A stretch of DNA of 64,000 nucleotides from Cystobacter fuscus DSM 2262 (GCF_000335475.2 NZ_ANAH02000007.1:372001-436000); one strand, 5' to 3'; counted from the stretch's first letter, positions 28,888 to 35,637 are shown. Notes: generated by a model not told the origin, from the sequence alone. Program-made: numbers and translations.

Positions 28888-28899
28888 AAACTATAGTTT
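28888..28899. promoter_or_regulatory. Perfect 12-bp palindrome in divergent promoter region
   Basis: AAACTATAGTTT sits in the centre of the only strongly A+T-rich stretch between two divergent genes, 38 bases from the XRE start. Nearby TACC/GGTTACC motifs repeat. It is a good candidate repressor operator. Confidence 0.5.
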
Positions 28900-28939
28900 A
28901 CCTTGAGCGTAGGCCCCAACCGACGAAAGGACGGCCTAC

Positions 28940-29473
28940 ATGCCCGATGAGACCGAAGTCAGGAGCCCTGACCCGATGGCGGTCAGCCTGGACCTGGAGC
29001 TGTTGACCCTGGCGAACGCCACGCGGGGCGCGGAGATCCTCGCGGACTACCTGACCCGCCAGGGCTTCCTGGATGACCCTTCGGAGAAGGATGCCCCCGT
29101 GTGCGTCTTCTCCATCCTCTCGCTGGTGGGAGGGCGCCTGGACCAGTTACGCCGGGTGGTGCGCGGCGAGGAGGACCCCGCGCACATCTGGGCCGCCCAC
29201 AACGCGAGCACCCTCACCGAGTCACTGGCCGACGTTGACGGGGATATCGTCCTGTTCGCGTGGAAGGCCCGTGGGATGCCGCTGGTCCTCGCCCGCCCCT
29301 CCGCGTGGGGAGTCGAACCGAAGGAGCGTGAAGAGCGGAAAGCGGTGGACGTGGAGCCGAAGAAAGCGAGACGAGCCAGGGAGAGAAAGGTAAAAGAACC
29401 GGCTCCCGATTCCTCTCTCAATCCGGAGGAGGAGCCAAAAGAACCTTCCTCGCCGTCTTCCACTCCCGCCTGA
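28940..29473 (+). CDS. Unrecognised protein divergent from the XRE regulator
   Basis: The 177-residue protein has a structured first two-thirds (about 1-115, helices around 'RGAEILADYLTRQGF' and 'LVGGRLDQLRRVVRG') and a highly charged Lys/Glu/Pro tail. No family is recognised. An AAAGGA site precedes the ATG. Its position suggests a function switched by the divergent repressor, such as induction or excision control. Confidence 0.65.
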   Translation: MPDETEVRSPDPMAVSLDLELLTLANATRGAEILADYLTRQGFLDDPSEKDAPVCVFSILSLVGGRLDQLRRVVRGEEDPAHIWAAHNASTLTESLADVDGDIVLFAWKARGMPLVLARPSAWGVEPKEREERKAVDVEPKKARRARERKVKEPAPDSSLNPEEEPKEPSSPSSTPA

Positions 29474-29684
29474 CAGACGGATTCAGCAAAGCCAACCGAT
29501 GGGTGCGGAGATGCTCCATCGGTCCTGGCTCCAGGGTTGGTTTGGGCGGCAACGCAACTTTGATCCACGGAAGAGAGTCACCTGAGCGCCGAGAAAAGGT
29601 TGCTCTGAGCCAGCGCCACGAGGACATGTAGGTGGCGCTGTGTTCGGGGGGGGGGGATTGGCTGCTGACCTCGCCCTCCCCGAA

Positions 29685-30632
29685 TTACGCTTCGCTGTCC
29701 GTGGAGCGGGGACGAGTCTTCTTGGCGGCAGCCTTACTGGCAGCGGCTTCGTGCTCCTCCCTAACGTGCGTGGCGAGCGTTTTGAGCCCAATTTGAGGGA
29801 CCGCAGAAGCCAGCAGGCGCTGGAAAAAGTCCTCAATGCGGCTAGCGTGATGACTCGGGACGCTTACCCACTCTTGCATAAGATGCTCCCGCACCTCCCA
29901 GTGCTCGGCATCACTTCGTCGAAGGTCATATAGCCGTCGCAGCGGTCCTTCTGTAAAATATCTTTCTGTAAAATCTCTTCTTGGGAGTTCACTGTACGCC
30001 GCATGCATTTCGACCACGCCGAACACCCAATGGTCCGTCCCCCCATCCAATCGTTTGTCATTGATGATTAGATACTGTCGAGCATTAATCTCGTCGTGAA
30101 TTGTGCCTCTTTCGACTGCCAGCAGTTCTCCCCCTGGTGTACGGTCAAAGAGGTAGAGGGCATGATTAACCGTTCCTGTGTAGCATACTTGTGACAGCAC
30201 CCATTGGACGGCCTTTTCACGCTCGTTCGGTGTCGCGACACACCCAGACACCGCTTCAGCGCACGCAACGAACCTTTCAGCGGCCTCCCGCTCCGTAAGC
30301 GGGCGCTCCCCCAACCTCAGCAAAGCCATTGCAGTGCGAGATGGCGTCGTGAACCGCCGAACCCACATTTCATAGCCTTTGGAGAGCACTTGCGCAGCAA
30401 CAGCGACCCAACTGAGCAATGCAATAAGTCCGTTGAACACAACGGATACCGCAATCTCCCACAGCAGAGAGCCGCCGCGCCTGAACTCCCCGGTGAAAAA
30501 GTTTTGCCGCACGCCAATTTTGGCGAGGTTCGTATGAAACACCGAGGTGCGCCGACAAAGCGCGTAGACGAGCTGAGCGCCACTCAGCGCCAGTGACACG
30601 CCAACACCTGTTTCATAGTCGAGGTGCACCAC
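29685..30632 (-). CDS. Membrane-anchored protein of unknown function at the cargo end
   Basis: The 315-residue protein has two hydrophobic segments (about 10-28 and 57-83), then a cytoplasmic-looking domain with no motif I recognise (segments GGTDHWVFGVVEMHAAYSE and HWEVREHLMQEWVSVP) and a Lys/Ala-rich tail. Its DNA is clearly more A+T-rich than its neighbours, suggesting separate acquisition. It lies at the far end of a satellite-like element, where defence genes are often found. GTG 30632 has an AGGAGG site about 10 bases upstream. Confidence 0.65.
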   Translation of the reverse strand: MVHLDYETGVGVSLALSGAQLVYALCRRTSVFHTNLAKIGVRQNFFTGEFRRGGSLLWEIAVSVVFNGLIALLSWVAVAAQVLSKGYEMWVRRFTTPSRTAMALLRLGERPLTEREAAERFVACAEAVSGCVATPNEREKAVQWVLSQVCYTGTVNHALYLFDRTPGGELLAVERGTIHDEINARQYLIINDKRLDGGTDHWVFGVVEMHAAYSELPRRDFTERYFTEGPLRRLYDLRRSDAEHWEVREHLMQEWVSVPSHHASRIEDFFQRLLASAVPQIGLKTLATHVREEHEAAASKAAAKKTRPRSTDSEA

Positions 30633-30958
30633 GTCGGCATCTCCTCCTCAATCCCCTTGCGTGCACTGCCAAGCGGGCGTCTAGGACACTCTTCCGACGT
30701 TGTACCGCAGTCGCGCCCGGCCCCCAATTCTCAAGGCCCCTCATTCCGCCCCAGGTGTCGGACCGTGTTTCGCGCCGTAGCACCCGCTCGGGTGCCTCCA
30801 ACGGCGATAGCCGCTGGCCCGTGTGGCCGCCTCCTTACGCCACAACGGTCGTCCATGCCCCGAGGAAGAGCCGCCGAGCCGGTTGGGACTGGCGCAGTGT
30901 TCAAGTGGTTCCAGTTCCGCCTATAGGAGCAGGAACCGGGAACCACCATCGCCCGCTC
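30633..30958. other. Gene-poor stretch before the Xis-like ORF
   Basis: No supportable gene is seen in these 326 bases. The last part holds the conserved inverted repeat at 30905-30946, where homology to 33601 begins. Confidence 0.5.
30905..30946. repeat. Conserved imperfect hairpin, copy 1
   Basis: GTGGTTCC-A-GTTCC (30905-30918) pairs with GGAAC-CG-GGAACCAC (30932-30946). The structure lies 12 bases beyond the stop of the Xis-like ORF and recurs after the second copy at 33601-33643. It lacks a T-run but may end the minus-strand transcript. Confidence 0.5.
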
Positions 30959-31123
30959 TCAACGCCGCCCCCGGGCGAGGAACGCCTCCAGGGACGCGGA
31001 CGGGATGCGGATGGAGCGCCCCACCCAAACCCACACCCGCTCCAGTTCCCCGCGTTCCAGGAGCGCGTAGACCGTGGAACGGCAAACGGCCAGCTCTCCC
31101 GCCACCTCGCGGACCGTGAGCAT
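30959..31123 (-). CDS. AlpA/Xis-like small HTH protein, copy 1
   Basis: The 54-residue protein is a MerR/excisionase-type winged helix (MLTVREVAGELAVCRSTVYAL...RIPSASLEAFLARGRR) and ends 12 bases before a conserved hairpin. A duplicate lies at 33653-33811. This copy has an extra Val-Trp in 'VWVWVGRS'. The position between candidate arm sites and the hairpin beside an att core suggests a directionality factor. A longer frame upstream only reads across the att region. Confidence 0.7.
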   Translation of the reverse strand: MLTVREVAGELAVCRSTVYALLERGELERVWVWVGRSIRIPSASLEAFLARGRR

Positions 31124-31151
31124 CGCGGGGGGCTCCGGCCGCACCAAGGCG

Positions 31152-31182
31152 CGCACCACGCTCCGCACCACCGGCGCACCAC
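31152..31182. repeat. Candidate integrase arm sites, left of att2
   Basis: Three direct copies of CGCACCAC at 31152, 31164 and 31175 (spacing 12 and 11) end 117 bases before the att2 core. The arrangement is kept at att3. Confidence 0.45.
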
Positions 31183-31299
31183 GCCCAGTCGAAACGGTGC
31201 CAACCGGCTCCGCCTCCCCGCCATTGGAAACCCCAATCCTTTCCACGAGTTGCGAGCCAGTGACAGGGGCTGCCCCCCCCCTGCCAACCCACCCCACCC

Positions 31300-31344
31300 C
31301 GGCTCATAACGAATTGGTCCCTGGTTCGAATCCAAGAGGGCCCA
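31300..31344 (+). repeat. att site 2 (42/45 match to tRNA-Ile2 3' part)
   Basis: The copy differs from the tRNA at core positions 12, 13 and 36 only. The 5' half of the tRNA is absent, so it is an attachment-site remnant, not a tRNA gene. It closes element A and opens element B. Confidence 0.85.
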
Positions 31345-31398
31345 TTCCCCTTCACCTCGCGGAATTGGCTGGAACCGGAGCTGCTCCAGGCCTGCGCG
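31345..31398 (-). pseudogene. Integrase 3' scar after att2
   Basis: After the att2 core the sequence follows the int 3' end: 'cacctcgcggaatt' matches 22988-23001. After a gap, 'ggctggaaccggagctgctc' matches 23123-23142 with one change. It then breaks off at 'gcgcg' into the kinase-like gene's stop. This is what remains of an integrase gene. Confidence 0.65.
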
Positions 31399-32163
31399 TC
31401 AGGGCTGGAGGGAACGGGGCTCGGGTGGAGGATTGCGCACGGGCATGTAGCACTTGCCCTGATACTCGGCGGTGCTCCGGGGACAGGGGGCATCCTGCTT
31501 GAGTTGCACCCAGCAACCGCCGTTGATCTCCACTGCGGTGCCCTCGAGGCAGGGGGGCTTTTGCTGTCCCTTGATGGGAGTGGATGGCAAGGGGTAACCA
31601 ATGCCGGGTTGAGTGTCCGCCGCCACGTCGACCCAATTCACGGGCTCGCCAGCCACGGTCTGCACAGCCCTGGAATCCAGCGCCGCGACCGTGGGCGAGT
31701 GAGACTGGAGCCAGAGCAGCAACAGCCCCATGCCGAACGCCATGCCTCCAAGAACGGCGAGACCCATGGAGAGTGCGCGACGGCGCGGCAGCGCGCGTGC
31801 AGAGTGGGGCGCACGGGAGAGGAAGGTGGCGGTGTCCTCGCGATCCTCGACGCAGGCCAGGGCACCCGACAGGCGCATGTGCAGCAGCGTCAACTCGTGG
31901 AGCGCCTGGGTGGTGGCCCCTGGCATGCGCTCCACCTCCACCGCGAGAAAGGGAGGGGAAACCTCGCTCAGGGCGCGTACGGACCAGGAAGCACGAGGCG
32001 CCCAGGGCGTGGCGGGGTCGGGCACCAGCACGAGGGCGGGGGCGCCCGTCTCGAGATGATGCGCCTCGTAGATGTGGCCCAGGGCCGGATCCGAGTCCGG
32101 GTGGCGCCTGCCGAGGAGGTACGGTCCCAGTCGGCTACCTTCTCGTGGGGTAGTGTCACTCAC
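31399..32163 (-). CDS. Kinase-like membrane protein with Cys-rich tail, copy 1
   Basis: The 254-residue protein starts with an N-lobe-like segment (GPYLLGRR...YEAHHLETGAPALVLVP, about 10-46) recalling Ser/Thr kinases but lacking Gly loop, catalytic Lys, HRD and DFG. A single membrane helix (about 145-167) is followed by a short exported domain with four cysteines (PPCLEGTAVEINGGCWVQL, APCP, GKCYMPV). This is a known tail style in myxobacterial pseudokinases. GTG 32163 has an AAAGGAG site. A near-identical copy is at 34108-34875. Confidence 0.7.
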   Translation of the reverse strand: MSDTTPREGSRLGPYLLGRRHPDSDPALGHIYEAHHLETGAPALVLVPDPATPWAPRASWSVRALSEVSPPFLAVEVERMPGATTQALHELTLLHMRLSGALACVEDREDTATFLSRAPHSARALPRRRALSMGLAVLGGMAFGMGLLLLWLQSHSPTVAALDSRAVQTVAGEPVNWVDVAADTQPGIGYPLPSTPIKGQQKPPCLEGTAVEINGGCWVQLKQDAPCPRSTAEYQGKCYMPVRNPPPEPRSLQP

Positions 32164-32270
32164 GCATTCCTCTCCTTTCGAGATGAGTCCCAAGAGCTTA
32201 CCTCGGAAGTCAGGCGGTTCGCATGGGCTTCGCTTGCCCTCGTTCGTGGAGACCGCCAAGTTGTCGTTCC

Positions 32271-32582
32271 ATGAGCAATGCCTCCTGGTCGTTCGCCGAT
32301 TTTGTTCGATGGCTGCGCACGAAGAGCGAGGCGCTCAGGGGGTCGGGCGCGACCGTTGACCTCGATGTTCACGAGAGCCCCAGAGCCTCAGCCCGATTGA
32401 GAGTAGACCGTGGAAAGCGCCTGGGGGAGTTGACCGTATGGGACGATGGAGCCGCCCACATGGCGGTCATCGATCTCCAATCGGGTGACTTCGTTTTTGA
32501 ACGAGATGGCGTGTCTCTCGCTCAAACCCCACCTCCGAGTTGGCTGAATGAGTTCTTCGAGCAACTGGAGGCAGGGGCTTAG
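32271..32582 (+). CDS. Immunity-like protein (TriTu-type resemblance)
   Basis: The 103-residue cytoplasmic protein (SFADFVRWLRTKSEALRGSG ... LGELTVWDDGAAHMAVIDL) resembles the TriTu family of polymorphic-toxin immunity proteins in length and in its 'G-x-(L/I)-TVWDxG' strand. No toxin gene is next to it, so it would be an orphan immunity protein protecting against neighbours' toxins. The family call rests on memory of the pattern only. Confidence 0.5.
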   Translation: MSNASWSFADFVRWLRTKSEALRGSGATVDLDVHESPRASARLRVDRGKRLGELTVWDDGAAHMAVIDLQSGDFVFERDGVSLAQTPPPSWLNEFFEQLEAGA

Positions 32583-32594
32583 GGTCTCTTTCAA

Positions 32595-32708
32595 CTACCG
32601 GCGCTCGCTGTCGAGGAGCTTCATCTGGGCCGGGTCGTAGCGGGCACCGGAGATCTTCACCACCGACTCGAGTGCCACGAGGTCGTCCTTCGACAGCGGG
32701 CGCTCCTC
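32595..32708 (-). pseudogene. C-terminal scrap of an aldo/keto reductase
   Basis: The minus strand encodes about 35 residues (RPLSKDDLVALESVVKISG... ending DSERR) matching the last residues of the intact reductase at 49714-50715 with few changes. The rest of the gene is absent, so it is a transferred or duplicated fragment. Confidence 0.75.
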
Positions 32709-32777
32709 CGGAGAAGGTGTCAGACGATTCGTAGGAAACGAGATGTCGGAACGAGTCCTTTGACACCTTCCCCGGAG
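32705..32777. repeat. 17-bp inverted repeat (possible mini-insertion element)
   Basis: CTCCGGAGAAGGTGTCA (32705-32721) and its complement (32761-32777, one mismatch) enclose 39 bases. Terminal GGTGTCA-type repeats with no gene inside fit an insertion-element remnant or MITE. A long-loop terminator for the gene at 32271 is an alternative. Confidence 0.4.
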
Positions 32778-32780
32778 GGA

Positions 32781-32951
32781 ATGGAGCGCCAAGGGAACCC
32801 GAAGAAGCGCGCGAGCAAGGCGCCCAAAGGCACGGGCAAGAGGGCGCGCGGAACCGCTCCCGCATCCTACGAGGTCTCCCAGGGTGAGCGCCTGAGCGAA
32901 CCCGCGCCGTCTGCGCCTACGTCCAGCGACCCGGGGCCTCAGAACAACTGA
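32781..32951 (+). CDS. Possible small basic protein
   Basis: A 56-codon ORF (MERQGNPKKRASKAPKGTGK...) begins just after the inverted repeat with a GGAGG close to its ATG. It is low-complexity, basic, and unlike any family I know. The rest of 32583-33095 holds only the reductase scrap and the inverted repeat. Confidence 0.25.
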   Translation: MERQGNPKKRASKAPKGTGKRARGTAPASYEVSQGERLSEPAPSAPTSSDPGPQNN

Positions 32952-33095
32952 AGCGGGGACCGCTGGGCGCGGATGCTCCAGCGGTCTCTGCTTCGGGGGC
33001 CTAGGCCAAGCGTAACGCTGCTCGGTTCCGCGACGTGGGCCGCCCAAGCCCTCCTATGCTTGGCGTAGGGCGCTAAGGTGGGTGAGGATCGAGGG

Positions 33096-33515
33096 ATGGT
33101 CGACTCCGTCATCTCCTGGTGCCGAGAGAACTGGTGGCTCGCGCCAACGTGGCTCGCCGTCGTCATCGCCAGGGCAGTTCACCGTTCCTGGAAGCGCGAG
33201 CGGATCCGACGCTGGATCGAATGGTGGTGGCCACATCTGCCCCTTGAGCGCAAGGAGAACATTCTGAGGGTCTGGGACGCTGTCGCGGAGGCGGAGGATT
33301 CTCGCTACGGGTCCCCGTTTGGCGAACAGGATCCGGACAAGCAATTCGCCGACATCATGGCCCAGATCAGGTCGATCTCATTCCATTGGCCGCTGAGGAT
33401 GCTCCACAGGCTCGTTGCCGAGCACATCATCAGGCACGACGACGATATCCGCCGTCGTGTTCCACATGACGGGACGCCAGGACGTTGGAGCAAGTCCCTT
33501 CTTCCGTGGCCATAG
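33096..33515 (+). CDS. Unrecognised Trp/Arg-rich cargo protein
   Basis: The 139-residue protein has one hydrophobic stretch (WWLAPTWLAVVIARAVHRSW, about 12-31) flanked by Trp/Arg, then a soluble helical part (QFADIMAQIRSISFHWPLRM). No family is recognised. Small single cargo genes of this kind in such units may be immunity or defence proteins, but that is only context. Confidence 0.5.
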   Translation: MVDSVISWCRENWWLAPTWLAVVIARAVHRSWKRERIRRWIEWWWPHLPLERKENILRVWDAVAEAEDSRYGSPFGEQDPDKQFADIMAQIRSISFHWPLRMLHRLVAEHIIRHDDDIRRRVPHDGTPGRWSKSLLPWP

Positions 33516-33600
33516 TCCGCCCCCACCCGGTGAGTCCCGTCAACCGTCTTTTCACCTGCTCTTCCAGATCAACGCCGCTACTCCGGCGGCGCGGTTCTCA

Positions 33601-33643
33601 AGCGGTTCCGGTTCTCGCTGTAGGGCCGGGAACCGGGAACCAC
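33601..33643. repeat. Conserved imperfect hairpin, copy 2
   Basis: This is the counterpart of 30905-30946, with base changes but retained pairing around GGTTCCGGTTC/GGGAACCGGGAACCA. It lies 9 bases beyond the stop of Xis-like copy 2. Confidence 0.5.
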
Positions 33644-33652
33644 TGCCCCACG

Positions 33653-33811
33653 TCAGCGCCGCCCCCTGGCGAGGAACGCCTCCAGGGATGCGGACGGGAT
33701 GCGGATGGAGCGCCCGACCCAGACCCGCTCCAGTTCCCCGCGTTCCAGGAGCGCGTAGACCGTGGCCCGGCAGACGGCTAGCTCTCCCGCCACCTCGCGG
33801 ACCGTGAGCAT
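33653..33811 (-). CDS. AlpA/Xis-like small HTH protein, copy 2
   Basis: The 52-residue winged helix is nearly identical to copy 1 (Ser to Ala in CRATVYAL; Val-Trp not repeated). The long open frame reaching 34345 reads across the att core and the kinase-like gene and is not a real extension. Confidence 0.7.
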   Translation of the reverse strand: MLTVREVAGELAVCRATVYALLERGELERVWVGRSIRIPSASLEAFLARGRR

Positions 33812-33839
33812 CGCGGGGGGCACCGGCCGCACCAAGGCG

Positions 33840-33870
33840 CGCACCACGCTCCGCACCACCGGCGCACCAC
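33840..33870. repeat. Candidate integrase arm sites, left of att3
   Basis: CGCACCAC is repeated at 33840, 33852 and 33863 with the same 12/11 spacing as beside att2, ending 125 bases before the core. Confidence 0.45.
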
Positions 33871-33995
33871 GCCCAGTCGAAACGGTGGAAACGGTGCCAA
33901 CCGGCTCCGCCTCCGCCCCGCTAGAAACCCCAGTGCTTTCCACAGGTTGCGAAACGGTGACAGGGGCTGCCACCCCCTGCCAACCCACCCCACCC

Positions 33996-34040
33996 CGGCT
34001 CATAACCGATTGGTCCCTGGTTCGAATCCAGGAGGGCCCA
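33996..34040 (+). repeat. att site 3 (45/45 match to tRNA-Ile2 3' part)
   Basis: It is identical to 22934-22978 and then continues for 18 bases with only a few differences, through 'cctcgcg'. The tRNA 5' half is lacking. Confidence 0.88.
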
Positions 34041-34107
34041 TTCCCCTTCACCTCGCGTCTCTCCTCCGGGCTCCGCACCACTGGCGCACCACGCGCAGAC
34101 CCGCGCG
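34041..34107 (-). pseudogene. Integrase 3' scar after att3, with arm repeats
   Basis: This keeps a different part of the int 3' end from the att2 scar, including two CGCACCAC copies at 34074 and 34085. It joins the kinase-like gene at the same 'gcgcg/tcagggctgg' point as copy 1. Confidence 0.6.
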
Positions 34108-34875
34108 TCAGGGCTGGAGGGAACGGGGCTCGGGTGGAGGATTGCGCACGGGCATGTAGCACTTGCCCTGATACTCGGCGGTGCTCCGGGGACAGGGGGC
34201 ATCCTGCTTGAGTTGCACCCAGCAACCGCCGTTGATTTCCACTGCGGTGCCCTCGAGGCAGGGGGGCTTTTGCTGTCCCTTGATGGGAGTGGATGGCAAG
34301 GGGTAACCAATGCCGGGTTGAGTGTCCGCCGCCACGTCGACCCAATTCACGGGCTCGCCAGCCACGGTCTGCACAGTCCTGGAATCCAGCGCCGCGACCG
34401 TGGGCGAGTGAGACTGGAGCCAGAGCAGCAACAGCCCCACGCCGAGCGCCATGCCTCCAAGAACGGCGAGACCCACGGAAAGCGCGCGGCAGCGCGGCAG
34501 CGGGCGAGGTGCGGCGCGGGGCGCACGGGAGAGGAAGGTGGCGGTGTCCTCGCGATCCTCGACGCAGGCCATGGCACCCGACAGGCGCATGTGCAGCAGC
34601 GTCAACTCGTGGAGCGCCTGGGTGGTGGCTCCTGGCGTGCGATCCACCTCCACCGCGAGAAACGGAGGGGAGACCTCGCTCAGGGCGCGTACGGACCAGG
34701 AAGCACGGGGCGCCCAGGGCGTGGCGGGGTCGGGAACCAGCACGAGGGCGGGGGCACCCGTCTCGGTATGATGCGCCTCGTAGATGTGGCCCAGGGCCGG
34801 ATCCGAGTCCGGGTGGCGCCTGCCGAGCAGGTACGGTCCCAGTCGGCTACCTTCTCGTGGGGTAGTGTCGCTCAC
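34108..34875 (-). CDS. Kinase-like membrane protein with Cys-rich tail, copy 2
   Basis: The 255-residue paralogue of 31399-32163 has scattered substitutions, mostly before the membrane helix, and an identical exported tail. It has the same GTG start with AAAGGAG. Conservation of the frame in both copies suggests that the protein is still made. Kinase catalytic residues are absent. Confidence 0.7.
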   Translation of the reverse strand: MSDTTPREGSRLGPYLLGRRHPDSDPALGHIYEAHHTETGAPALVLVPDPATPWAPRASWSVRALSEVSPPFLAVEVDRTPGATTQALHELTLLHMRLSGAMACVEDREDTATFLSRAPRAAPRPLPRCRALSVGLAVLGGMALGVGLLLLWLQSHSPTVAALDSRTVQTVAGEPVNWVDVAADTQPGIGYPLPSTPIKGQQKPPCLEGTAVEINGGCWVQLKQDAPCPRSTAEYQGKCYMPVRNPPPEPRSLQP

Positions 34876-35039
34876 GCCTTCCTCTCCTTTCGAGATGAGT
34901 CCGGAGAGCTTACCTCGGAAGTCAGGCGGTTCACATGGGCTTCTCTTCTCCTCGTTCGTGGAGACCGAACAACGCGGTCTGGCAAGATGAGCCAGGTCCA
35001 CTCCACCTGAGTTGCGCCGGAACGAGGTAGAGCAACGCC

Positions 35040-35492
35040 ATGCTCCTCAAGCACCTCTACAGAATCAGCCTGGAGGAACCACCCCTCTGGTGCTTCTTCA
35101 TTGGAGTCGGCGGGCAGACGAGCGACATGATGGAGGGGCTCCGCATCGAGCGACTGCACGCGTACATCCACGGTTTCAAAAACGCGCAACGGGAGATGTC
35201 CGTTGAGGACGAGGAGGCGTCCGCCTTCTTCGACTGGCTGATCGAGACAGGGGAGTTCCCCGGCCAGGGCTGGCACTGCAAGTACCTCTCTGACGAGGGC
35301 GGCGACGAGTTGCGTGCCATCGGGAAGTTCTTCGGGCTGCTGCACAAGTACCTCCTCGAGCAGCGGCCGGCATGGTTTCTCGACCTCAACAAGGCGCCGC
35401 AGCCCAGCCAGATTCACCGCGGTTCGGGCGAGCCCGTGCGCCCCGACATCCGCCTGCCCGGCCACGTCGATGTGGCCGCATCCTCGCGCTGA
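35040..35492 (+). CDS. Unrecognised cargo protein of the third unit
   Basis: The 150-residue soluble acidic protein contains 'MEGLRIERLHAYIHGFKNAQREM' and 'AFFDWLIETGEFPGQGWHCKYL', with no catalytic motif. Size and solitary position after the duplicated module resemble an immunity-type gene. No family is recognised. Confidence 0.55.
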   Translation: MLLKHLYRISLEEPPLWCFFIGVGGQTSDMMEGLRIERLHAYIHGFKNAQREMSVEDEEASAFFDWLIETGEFPGQGWHCKYLSDEGGDELRAIGKFFGLLHKYLLEQRPAWFLDLNKAPQPSQIHRGSGEPVRPDIRLPGHVDVAASSR

Positions 35493-35637
35493 ATGCAGGT
35501 ACTGCTGGCGATGAGAAGCCCCGAATGGCCGTACCGGCTTGGCGGGGCCACTCCGACGGTTGCTCTGCTCGGGAAGGAGAGCGGGCCTCACCGCTTCGGC
35601 ACTTTGCCCCTGAGATGCTCACCGGCATCATCGTGGG

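Larger units (their letters stand above)
22934..31344. mobile_element. Satellite-like integrative element A (8.4 kb)
   Basis: The element is bounded by att copies 1 and 2. It carries an integrase ending in the tRNA, then XRE, AlpA-like, DUF3987, CHC2 primase and XRE genes in a tightly overlapping minus-strand run. An iteron cluster, a divergent regulator pair, a membrane protein next to the far att, and a small Xis-like ORF complete it. There are no capsid, terminase or conjugation genes. The layout matches phage satellites of the P4/PICI kind in logic (int-alpA-primase), but assignment to a known class is inference. Confidence 0.75.
30905..32258. repeat. 1.36-kb duplication, copy 1
   Basis: This segment (hairpin, Xis-like ORF, arm repeats, att, integrase scar, kinase-like gene and its upstream region) is highly similar to 33601-34967, with small insertions and deletions. 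Similarity stops right after 'gtggagacc', beyond which each copy has its own cargo. Confidence 0.8.
31300..34040. mobile_element. Integrase-less att-bounded unit B (2.7 kb)
   Basis: The unit is bounded by att2 and att3 and carries an integrase scar, a kinase-like membrane protein, an immunity-like gene, an aldo/keto-reductase scrap, an unknown gene and a Xis-like ORF, but no recombinase. It could be moved by the integrase of element A acting on the shared att sites (a cis-mobilizable unit). A third, similar unit starts at att3 without a recognisable right end. Confidence 0.65.
33601..34967. repeat. 1.36-kb duplication, copy 2
   Basis: This is the second copy of the unit described at 30905-32258. 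Its att core is a perfect tRNA match while copy 1 has three changes. The region between att and the kinase-like gene retains different integrase residue. Confidence 0.8.

Noticed and set aside
29647..29656. Run of ten G as a phase-variable tract
   Set aside because: It lies outside any supported gene and no promoter depends visibly on its length.
31300..31344. A second tRNA-Ile2 gene
   Set aside because: Only the 3' 45 bases are present and a base-pair in the anticodon stem is lost; no D-arm or 5' acceptor strand precedes it.
33653..34345. A 230-codon open frame across att3
   Set aside because: Only its last 52 codons resemble a protein family. The rest reads antisense through the att core and the kinase-like gene; the high GC keeps it open.
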